A stretch of 64,000 bases of DNA from Achatina immaculata (lineage: Eukaryota > Mollusca > Gastropoda > Stylommatophora > Achatinidae). Where the stretch lies: the NCBI GenBank assembly GCA_009760885.1, contig CM019712.1, positions 29,128,057 to 29,192,056 of the forward strand. The letters run 5' to 3'. The number at the start of each line of letters is the position of its first letter. The first letter of the stretch is position 1. Positions 33,723 to 64,000 of the stretch are shown piece after piece. Made by a program: the position numbers and the translations under genes. The notes below the pieces were generated by a model, which saw nothing but the letters and a program-made list of their open reading frames with translations, did no database searches and was not told where the DNA came from.

Positions 33723-33822
33723 NNNNNNNNNNNNNNNNNNNNNNNNNNNNNNNNNNNNNNNNNNNNNNNNNNNNNNNNNNNNNNNNNNNNNNNNNNNNNN
33801 NNNNNNNNNNNNNNNNNNNNNN
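33723..33822. other. Assembly gap, exactly 100 N
   Basis: A run of 100 N, the usual placeholder for a scaffold join of unknown size. It splits an L1R LINE on its left from a 29-bp minisatellite on its right. Confidence 1.
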
Positions 33823-33865
33823 TGTGAAGACAGGCTGTGGTAAAATGAAGAGAAAGAGTAGATAG

Positions 33866-34228
33866 ACAACGTGCATATAAGGTGAAGTAGATAGACAATG
33901 TGCATATAAGGTGAAGTAGATAGACAACGTGCATATAAGGTGAAGTAGACAGACAATGTGCACATAAGGTGAAGTAGATAGACAATGTGCATATAAGGTA
34001 AAGTAGATAGACAATGTGCATATAAGGTAAAGTAGACATACAATGTGCATATAAGGTTAAAGTAGACATACAATGTGCATATAAGGTGAAGTAGACAGAC
34101 AATGTGCATATAAGGTGAAGTAGATAGACAATGTGCATATAAGGTGAAGTAGATAGACAATGTGCATATAAGGTGAAGCAGACAGACAATGTGCATATAA
34201 GGTGAAGCAGATAGACAATGTGCATATT
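33866..34228. repeat. 29-bp minisatellite
   Basis: About 12 units containing AGACAATGTGCATATAAGG, starting 43 bp from the gap. An isolated partial unit recurs at about 34900-34935. 29 bp is not a multiple of 3, so it gives spurious long ORFs in all frames. Confidence 0.95.
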
Positions 34229-34235
34229 AAAACAG

Positions 34236-35430
34236 GATTCTTGAGTGATTCTCTGTGTGTAGATGTAAACTATAGATGTACTGCTACTCATTTCTGTGTA
34301 TATTTCCACTATTGTCCACTGGAATAATGTTCTTTCTTACATTACTATTCTACGTTGTTTCGCGTCTGTTTTGTTACTCACTTCACAGACTTACTTGCTC
34401 CCAGGTTCATTCTCTCTCAGTGGAAATAGTAATACAGAAGCAGCAACTTTACAGTTGAGATGACTTTAATGATGCATGGGGTGACGATGAGTCAATGAGC
34501 GATATGACGAGAACGACAAAGGCATCAACAAAATCCATGGACACAAGACTGGACATCTCCATGATATATGTTCTGGCAGACTGCTGTCGCCATCTGAACA
34601 TCCTAACACACTCTATTCTACATCTATTTCTTAAACAACAACATTTCTAACAGCCTAATCTACATCTAACTCAGATGATACACAAAACACAACTGTCCCT
34701 CAGTCATATGATTTCTCTCTCACCTGACCTTTTTCCTATCATTCCCCATCCGTGACCCTCATGCAACCCAAGACAAAGGAGATGGACTCTACTCACAAAC
34801 AGCTGATTACTTTAGAAGATAACTTATTTTATACAAATATTCCAATTCTCAGATGAGTTATCTATCTTACATCCAAACACTCAATATACTGCTATAACAT
34901 AAGGTGAAGCAGACAGACAATGTGCACATACGGTGACTGATGATGTTAGGACAGAGGTAGGGCACTGGCAGAAAATTTGAACAAAGTGGAAGGGAACATA
35001 TAAATAATGAACAATCAACATTTGACAAGAACCATTTGTAAGTGAACATTTTAGTGGATGAATATATGGAAATGTCCTGAAAGCAATGAAACCAGATTTT
35101 GAAATCTGAATCTATGAACTAAAGTGTAAGTACATTTGTACAGAATAATATAAAGTGTATGAATATCTAAAATATATCAAAATATATGTCACAAGAAAAA
35201 AAAAACAATCAAAAAAGTATGTCAAGATTTTGCAAAAATTCAGCCTGAAATCTGCATGATGAACAGAGTGCCATCTGGCATGACCTGGATTTCATAGGTC
35301 ACACCAAGAGGACTGTCAGATGCAAAGTGTTAAGTACATTATTTCTAACCAACAAAAATGTCCTGTGACATCTGTATGCCTAGTGGTGTGAAGTGTTAGT
35401 GCCTTCATATTTCTAGGCCACTGCAGCATT
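34236..35430. other. Unassigned 3' flanking DNA
   Basis: AT-rich. I see no coding or transposon signature except the partial minisatellite unit near 34900. Confidence 0.4.
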
Positions 35431-35436
35431 TGAGGT

Positions 35437-36050
35437 AGGGATAAAAGGTCTTATTCTCACTGCCTTTGTTTTCCTAGGGAAACCCCTCACTGCCTTTGTT
35501 TTCCTAGGGAAACCCCTCACTGCCTTTGTTTTCCTAGGGAAACCCCTCACTGCCTTTGTTTTTCTAGGGAAACCCCTCACTGCCTTTGTTTTCATAGGGA
35601 AACACCTCACTGCCTTTGTTTTCCTAGGAAAATCCCCTCACTCCCTTTGTTTTCATAAGGAAACCCCTCACTGCCTTTGTTTTCCTAGGGAAACCCTTTA
35701 CTGCCTTTGTTTTCTTAAGAAAACCACTCTCTGCCTTTGTTTTCTTAAGAAAACCCCTCACTGCCTTTGTTTTCTTAAGAAACACCCTCACTACCTTTGT
35801 GTTCCTAGCGTCATTCTTCACTGCCTTTCTTTTTCTAGGGAAACCCCTCACTGCCTTTGTTTTTCTAGGGAAACCCCTCACTGCCTTTGTTTTCTTACAA
35901 AAACCCCTCACTGCCTTTGTTTTCCTAAGAAAACCCCTCACGTTTTCTTAAGAAAACCCATCACTGCCTTTGTTTTCCTAGAGAGACCCCTCACCACCTT
36001 TGTTTTTATAAGGAAACCACTCATTGCCTTCGTTATCCTAGGGAAACCCC
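35437..36050. repeat. 30-bp minisatellite
   Basis: About 20 units containing TCACTGCCTTTGTTTTCCTA. The 30-bp period produces open repetitive frames (KTKAVRGFPR) that are not genes. Confidence 0.95.
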
Positions 36051-36094
36051 GGTTGCTCATTTTTTTGTTGTTGGTTGGTTCGACCTTGATGATG

Positions 36095-36190
36095 GTCATT
36101 CCAAAAAAGTTCCACCAGAGTGTGAACTCAAAGCAAGGATTTTCTGATCAGCAGCCGAGTGAACTAACCACTACACCACCACAGCAAATA
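36095..36190 (-). repeat. tRNA-like SINE head
   Basis: Minus strand has A-box-like TGGTGTAGTGGTTAGTTCAC and a B-box-like GAGTTCACACTC. Probably SINE-derived. Confidence 0.45.
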
Positions 36191-36324
36191 ATTTGTCAGT
36201 CTTGTAATCAACAAAGAACATGAAAACTAGACACATAAAATATATAACATGCAAATTAACTAAAAGTTACTCATAATACTTATATAAAGCTATTTTTAAA
36301 AAAAATAAAGTCTTGTTACATTAA

Positions 36325-36505
36325 AGAAGTAAAAATGACTCATCATTCTTATATAAATATTTATAATTAAAAAATGACTTATCATTTTATATAAATATTT
36401 ATAATTTAAAAATGACTCATCATTCTTATATAAATATTTATAATTAAAAAATGACTCATCATGCTTATATAAATATTTATAATAAAAAAATGACTCATCA
36501 GCCAA
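36325..36505. repeat. 39-bp AT-rich minisatellite
   Basis: About four to five units containing AATGACTCATCATTCTTATA. Confidence 0.85.
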
Positions 36506-36526
36506 AGTTGATTTACAAAAAAAATG

Positions 36527-36748
36527 TCAAACAAAATTCACACCTGAATTAATCCATGCTTTGCCAGAAAAAAAATTTTAACAAGAAATTTTGGTAGAAA
36601 GAAACATGAAGGAAAACTTTAAAAAACACGGGATGGTCTAGAAATGTGTTACTTTTCATTTTTTGAGACTTTAGCGAAATATCACTTCAAGCATTGATAG
36701 TTACACATGATATACAGACCCTGGCAGTGTTCTTTTGAAGTGAAAGAG
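36527..36748. mobile_element. TTAA-associated MITE, copy 3
   Basis: Shares its core (AAATTTTGGTAGAAAG, CTTTAAAAAAC, CTGGCAGTGTT) and its right end TGAAAGAG-TTAA (36749-36752) with the MITEs at 27965 and 58858. The left end is worn. Confidence 0.6.
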
Positions 36749-36755
36749 TTAAACA

Positions 36756-36761
36756 TTTATT
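36756..36761 (-). promoter_or_regulatory. Candidate polyadenylation signal of CYP4 copy C
   Basis: AATAAA on the minus strand, about 200 bp beyond the exon 12 stop. The spacing is plausible, but the region is AT-rich and there are other near-matches, so this is only a candidate. Confidence 0.3.
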
Positions 36762-36963
36762 TTAAGATAACATTTATACTCCATTATTATTATTAAATAA
36801 GTACAGAAGTATGTGATTGCTAAAGACTGGTAAACTGTCTTTACCAATACAATCTTATCAAGAAATTTCAAGTGAATTAGTTTAAAAATACAACAAATAC
36901 TTCTAAGCGCTTTCTTCACCAACAATATTGGATATCAAGTTCTGCCATTTTTTTCTAGACTTT

Positions 36964-59227
<22,264 letters not shown>

Positions 59228-59477
59228 CTAGGAAAATAGAATCGGTAAAAAAACAATGAGCTATAAATAACACTTCTGAAATACAATTTTAGTCAGATCA
59301 GAGGTTCTCACACCGTATAAGAAAGTTCTCATGTGAAATGTACATTTATAGCAAGCAGCTATATATTCATAGATGTCATAAAAATGCTATGAAAGAATTA
59401 CAAATCAAATTTTTTTATGCAACTGCAACAAGTTAACTTCTCATTTGTTTATACTATAAAAAAATGATACATACATA

Positions 59478-60991
59478 CTGTCCAAAAAAAGAAATGCATA
59501 ACTAGTGATGACCCAATTTTAGCCATAAATTTGATATTCTATAGCTTTTAAAATTTAATGAATAAAATTTCAAATTGCACACAATAATACCTAATGGTTA
59601 AACACTCACTTTACAGTTTCTTGCATCTGTGTGACAAGAATTTGTTAGTCCCAGGGGTTCTTAAGTTAGTATGGTGTGTGGCCCCTGCTTGCATCAATCA
59701 ATGACTGGCATCTCCTGGGCATAGATGCAATCAGATGTCAGATGTGTGCCTGTGGGTTGGCTGCCCACTCTTCCTGGAGTGCCTGTCACAGATCACGACG
59801 ATTGGCTGGAGAAACATTTCGGCGACAAACACATCTTTGCAGCTCATTCCATAGGTGCTCGATCAGATTCATGTCTGGAGACAGAGATGCCCAGGGAAGA
59901 GTGAGAATGTTGTTGGCAGTCAGGAGCTGTGTGGTGAACCATGCAGAATGGGGTCTGCCGTTGTCCTGTTGAAACACAGACCTTTGCGCACCCAAAATGG
60001 AAGGACATGGGGTCAAAGAATTTCATTGACGTATCGTGAGCATTCAAGCCTCCTTCAATCTGCACCAAAGGACTCCTTCCATTGAAATTGATCATTCCCC
60101 ATACCATTACACCTCCACCACCATGTGGTGGAGCTTCATCAATGCAATTTTGGGCAAAACGTTCATTTGGCCTAAGGTAGACCCTTCTCCGCACACCATG
60201 GTGGTGCAACAAAAAGGAAGATTTGTCACTAAACCAGACACATCTCCATCGATTGTCAGTTGTCCAAGGCTGATGCTGGTTGGCCCAAACAAGTTGATTT
60301 TGGTGATGGCATCTTGTTAAGACAGAACCTAAATGAGGTTGTCATGCCACCAGTCCAGCTTCATGCAGTCTGTTCCAGAAAGTTTGATCAGACAAATGAC
60401 GTCCTGCAAGTAATGACTGGGCACTTGAGGAAGCTGTTGTAAACCTGTTTATGAGGTGATGAACCAGAATAAAGTGATCATCAGGTGGTGTTGTCACCCT
60501 GGGTTGTCCACTGCAGTGCCAGTCTTCAGCTCAGCCAGTGGGTTGGAAATGGTGCCAAAGTCTGCTGCACGTTTAAATGCCTGGAACCTGACTTTGACTT
60601 TCTCCTGCTTGCAGGCGATCAATAGAAAAGTTTCATAAATTTTGCGACAGACGTGCCATAATTTTTTTTTTTCTGCTTGGAAATTAACTGAATTTGTTTG
60701 TGTAACCTCATCCTTATATAGGTTTCATTTGCGTGGGAAGTGATTTGTGCTCATCACAAAAATCATGACTTTTCCATAAACGCAAAGTGAGTTACGGTAA
60801 AAAATGCATGATTAGCAAGGGTAGCCACTGCATTGTGACTATACATGAGAATAGCAAACTTCACACTAAATCATGGACCTGATATCTTGGTGAGAATTTC
60901 TGGTTTGGTTTGAGATACCCGGGAAAAAAATTTTTGTCATAACATATAAAAAATGAAGCTTATATAAGCTATGCATTTCTTTTTTGGACAG
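59478..60991 (-). mobile_element. Tc1-like transposon (copy in palindrome B right arm)
   Basis: About 1.51 kb with ends CTGTCCAAAAAAAGAAAT and TTTCTTTTTTGGACAG flanked by TA. The transposase is on the minus strand. Unlike the mirrored copy, it keeps Asp in QQDNGRPHSA, but it has stops and frame breaks elsewhere. Confidence 0.88.
59660..60650 (-). pseudogene. Tc1 transposase pseudogene (right copy)
   Basis: 59844-60212 carries MLHHHGVRRRVYLR, GGVMVWGMINFNGRSPLVQI and then QQ-containing sequence in a shifted frame. 59786-60016 gives FQQDNGRPHSA and SPDMNLIEHLWNELQRCV. At least one shift separates these parts. Confidence 0.8.
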
Positions 60992-61097
60992 TATATATAT
61001 AAATATGAAATGTTAATTATTGCTACGATATTTTCTGTTTGGAGATAATCCAATATTTAATAATGATTATATCTTAAATAATCCTCATTTCTTGCAG

Positions 61098-61363
61098 AAG
61101 GCTGGCTAGTAAAGAGGATGAAAGAGAGAAAACTTAAATATTTTGGACACGTTAAACGTCATGATAATTTAGAGAAGACCGTATTGGAAGGATACATAAT
61201 GGGAAAAAGAAAAAGAGGAAGACCGAAACGAAGATGGCTGCAAGACATCGTTGATGATCTGGAAATGGATGCAGCAGCAGCAGGCCATCTTGCTCACGAC
61301 CGGGAGGCCTACAGGAGTGCTGTTTGGGAGGCGAAGTTCCGCAAGGGACATGCAAAGGAATGA
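61098..61363 (+). repeat. L3R LINE C-terminal fragment
   Basis: RKLKYFGHVKRHDNLEKTVL, KRKRGRPKRRWLQDIVDDLE, ...FRKGHAKE and a GAATGAATGAAT tail. It starts abruptly at the end of palindrome B homology. Confidence 0.85.
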
Positions 61364-61370
61364 ATGAATG

Positions 61371-61453
61371 AATATATATGTATATATATATACATGTATA
61401 TATGTATATATGTATATATGTATATATGTGTATATATATATATATATACATCC
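61371..61453. repeat. (TA)n/(TATG)n microsatellite
   Basis: About 80 bp of TATATG and TATATA units between L3R and L1R fragments. Confidence 0.93.
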
Positions 61454-61915
61454 TTATCAATGAATGTTAGAAAACGAGTACTAAAATGCTATATTGAACC
61501 TATCTTGTTATATGGAAGTGAATCATGGACAATAGGCAAGTCTGCACAAAAATATTTGGAAGCAGCAGAAATGTGGTTTATTAGAAGAATGTTGCGAATT
61601 CCATGGACAGCAAAAATAACTAATGAAGAATGTAGGAGAAGATCTGGAGAGACAAAAAACCTTGTCAAAAAGATAAGAGAGAGACAATGTACTTTCATAG
61701 GACATGCAATGAGAAGAGGGGGCATTGAAAATATTATAACAACAGGAAAAATAGAAGGAGGAAGATCAAGAGGAAGACCAAGAGAAATGATACTGGACAG
61801 TCTGACGGGATGGTGTGAGAGGAGATCACCAACTGAGCTGATGGCATGCATGAAGGATCGTGTACTCTGGAGAAGCATAATAGCCAACGCCAGTCGGCAC
61901 GGCACATGATGATGA

Positions 61916-61916
<1 letters not shown>
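61454..61916 (+). repeat. L1R LINE 3' fragment
   Basis: About 150 open codons: [20 protein letters not shown] to SRHGT, followed by ATGATGATGATG and a TA run. Confidence 0.88.

Positions 61917-61954
<38 letters not shown>
61917..61954. repeat. (TA)n microsatellite
   Basis: About 35 bp of pure TA between two L1R fragments. Confidence 0.93.
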
Positions 61955-61955
<1 letters not shown>

Positions 61956-62143
61956 AAAATATTATAATAACAGGAAAAATAGAAGGAAGAAGATCAAGAG
62001 GAAGACCAAGAAAATGATACTGGACAGTCTGACGGGATGGTGTGAGAGGAGATCACCAACTGAGCTGATGGCCTGCATGAAGGATCGCGTACTCTGGAGA
62101 AGCATAATAGCCAACACCAGTCGGCACGGCACATGATGATGAT
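61955..62143 (+). repeat. L1R LINE 3' fragment
   Basis: The last 180 or so bases of L1R again, with a one-base deletion after AGACCAAG, ending GGCACATGATGATGAT and another TA run. Confidence 0.85.
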
Positions 62144-62169
62144 TATATATATATATATATATATATATA

Positions 62170-63655
62170 AACAAAGCTGCAGGTGAAGATGAAATAACAA
62201 CCGAGATGCTAAAAGCTATCAATAGTGACAACATGAGACAACTACAGAGAATGTTTAACAAGATTTGGAAAGAAGAAAAGGTCCCTTCTAATTGGAAGAA
62301 GGGAATCATTGTTAAAATACCAAAAAAGGGCAACCTTAGTGACTGTAACAACTGGAGAGGAGTAACCTTAATATCAGTTGTGTCAAAAGTATTTTGCAAG
62401 GTCATTTTGAATAGACTCAAAGATATAGTGGATACTGCAATGAGAGAAGAACAAGCAGGATTTCGAAAAGGGAGAAGCTGTCTCGACCAGATCTTTACTC
62501 TCAGAATAATACTTGAAGAACATATTGAAAAGCAGAAACCATTAATACTGAATTTCATAGATTTTAAGAAGGCATTTGATAGCATACACAGAGATTCATT
62601 ATGGAGAATTTTATGTCTATATGGAATACCATCTAAAATTGTCAACATCATTAAGGACTTATACAATGGATATGGTTGTGCAGTCAAGACAGAAGAAGGG
62701 ATGAGTGAATGGTTCCAGATTGAAACAGGCGTGAAACAAGGATGTATACTGTCTCCTTTACTTTTTGGGATTACAATAGACTTCATAATGACAAAATGCT
62801 GCACAGGTAACACAGGTATTGACTGGGTACATGGGACCCAACTAGAAGATCTTGATTTTGCTGATGACATAACTCTTATCAGTAATAATGTGAATTCCAT
62901 GCAAGAAAAAACAGATAGCCTATCTTCACTGGCTAGCAAAATAGGACTTGAAATTAACAAGGACAAAACAAAATAATGAAAATTCCCATCAATCAAAATG
63001 GAAAAATACACATAGAAGGGACAGATATTGAAGAAGTCAATCAATTTGCATACCTTGGCAGCTACATAGACCAGGATGGTGACACTAGAAAGGAAGTTAG
63101 GATCAGAATTGCAAAAGCAGCATCAATCTTCAAGAATCTTGAGAACATATGGAATTCAAAAGTTATAAGCACAAAAACCAAGTTAAGACTATTCAATTCA
63201 AATGTAATATCCACCCTCATTTATGCATGCGAAAGCTGGAAAACAACTAAAGAAATAGAAAAGAAATTAGACTCTTTTGAAAACAAATGCCTAAGGAAAA
63301 TACTCGGCATCAAGTGGAATGAATTCAAGAACAATGCAGAGATAAGACAGATGACTGAACAACAACCAGTCTCACGGGTGATCAGGAAAAGGAGATGGAC
63401 ATATGTTGGTCACTTGATGAGAAGAAATGATCAGAGAATCCCAAAACAAGCTATCAAGTGGAACACAACAGGCCGAAGAAAAAGGGGCAGACCGCGTGAA
63501 ACTCTAAAGAGGACATTATTAAGAGAGGCCAAGTTAACAGGCATAACATCCTTTGATGAGGTTGAAAGACTCGCCGAAGACAGGAAAAATTGGCGAACTA
63601 CTTTGCGAGCCCTATGTGACGTCTAACGGCACGGGAAGGATATAAGATATAAGAT
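62170..63655 (+). mobile_element. L2R LINE, best-preserved copy
   Basis: About 1.5 kb, 5'-truncated, beginning after a TA run. Two frames, 62206-62976 and 62976-63626, joined by a small deletion in the A-run near 62970. RT motifs LILNFIDFKKAFDSI, ETGVKQGCILSPLLFG and LDFADDITLIS, then YLGSYIDQDGD, LENIWNSKVISTKTKLRLFN, YACESWKTT and RRKRGRPRETL. (ATAAG)n tail. Confidence 0.87.
62206..63626 (+). pseudogene. Reverse transcriptase (L2R), frameshifted
   Basis: About 470 codons in two frames. FADD intact. The 5' half (endonuclease) is missing. The only clear lesion in the visible part is the shift near 62970, where other copies read KTKIMKIP without a break. Confidence 0.83.
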
Positions 63656-63656
63656 A

Positions 63657-64000
63657 AGATATAATAGGAATTGTTTCGCAAAAAAAAAAATTATTGAAAG
63701 TTGAAGTTTTTATTTTCTTTTAATTATCACACATCAACATGGCCTCAATCACTGTTGATCCACCTTCTGAACTGATTCTCAAACTCCATGAATATCTTTC
63801 TCATTCGCTCTCTGAACCTTAAGTGTCCAAGGGACATGGGACTTCCATTAGGGTTTTCCACAAATGCCTGTCCTTTGCCTTTTTTCTCCATTCTTGCCAA
63901 CATGAACCCCCTATTGCTCAACATCCTCTCTGCTGTTCTTCTCCATGTCTCCTTTGGTTTACCCTTACTCCTGTTCCCCTGTGGCGTCCATCTTAGTGCT
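63657..64000 (-). repeat. L4R LINE 3' fragment (near-identical to 58044-58390)
   Basis: Same orientation and near-identical sequence to 58044-58390, including the A-run and TTGTTTCGC. It continues off the right edge. Confidence 0.8.

Noticed and set aside
31011..34196. A single 1061-codon minus-strand ORF
   Set aside because: It runs through the 100-N gap and a 29-bp minisatellite. Only the part to 33722 is LINE coding sequence.
35413..35941. Repetitive open frames encoding KTKAVRGFPR
   Set aside because: A 30-bp period keeps all frames open or closed together. Nothing indicates expression.
33866..36505. Regular 29-39 bp repeats resembling a CRISPR array
   Set aside because: Units are contiguous with no unique spacers, no cas genes are present, and the DNA is clearly eukaryotic. 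They are minisatellites.

Overview
This is eukaryotic DNA from an invertebrate animal. It is AT-rich, its genes have short exons with GT-AG introns, and it is packed with LINE, mariner, Tc1, piggyBac and Penelope-type remnants, tRNA-derived SINEs and minisatellites. A lophotrochozoan such as a mollusc would fit, but that is an inference from the overall look, not a demonstrated assignment. I see no bacterial, plasmid or phage organisation.

The only host gene I can support is a cytochrome P450 of the CYP4 family, present as parts of three copies. Copy A (minus strand) has exon 1 at 2534-2674 and exon 2 at 51-198 and runs off the left edge. Copy B (plus strand) has exons 1-6 at 19440-29205 and stops before a 100-N assembly gap (33723-33822). 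Copy C (minus strand, right of the gap) has exons 5-12 at 36964-59227, including the stop codon. All splice phases agree. Exons 1-6 of B plus exons 7-12 of C sum to 1506 bp, a complete 501-residue CYP4 with N-terminal anchor, C-helix WxxxR, I-helix AGHDTT, K-helix ExxR, PxRF and the haem loop FSAGSRNCIG.

Two large inverted duplications organise the window. Palindrome A pairs 1-~9135 with ~14972-20960 and places copies A and B head to head around a 5.8-kb spacer of retroelement debris. Palindrome B pairs 25966-31005 with 55820-61097 across the N gap and carries exons 5-6, a Tc1 element, a MITE and LINE fragments in both arms. Palindrome A is contiguous, and its arms differ by clean transposon insertions, so it looks real. 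Palindrome B straddles the gap and may instead be two overlapping or allelic contigs scaffolded in the wrong relative orientation.

Region by region: 1-9135 is copy A plus a mariner, a truncated RTE-like LINE and older LINE pieces. 9136-14971 is the spacer with several LINE families and a Penelope GIY-YIG fragment. 14972-20960 is the mirrored arm with copy B exons 1-2 and a second mariner. 20960-31005 is the rest of copy B, with a tandem duplication and 43-bp minisatellites in intron 3 and a Tc1 in intron 4. 31006-33722 is an RTE-like LINE with an open reading frame that runs into the gap. 33823-36500 is minisatellites. 36964-59227 is copy C, whose introns hold a near full-length RTE-like LINE, two piggyBac-type elements and an I-like LINE nested in another LINE. 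61098-64000 is a chain of LINE fragments separated by TA microsatellites.

I found no convincing previously undescribed gene system. The most useful observations are the P450 gene structure, the suspect scaffold join, the I-helix Glu-to-Ala change, and the layered transposon insertions that give a relative chronology. LINE families are called L1R to L5R here only as local labels: L1R, L2R, L3R, L4R and L5R are RTE-like families told apart by their C-terminal protein sequence.
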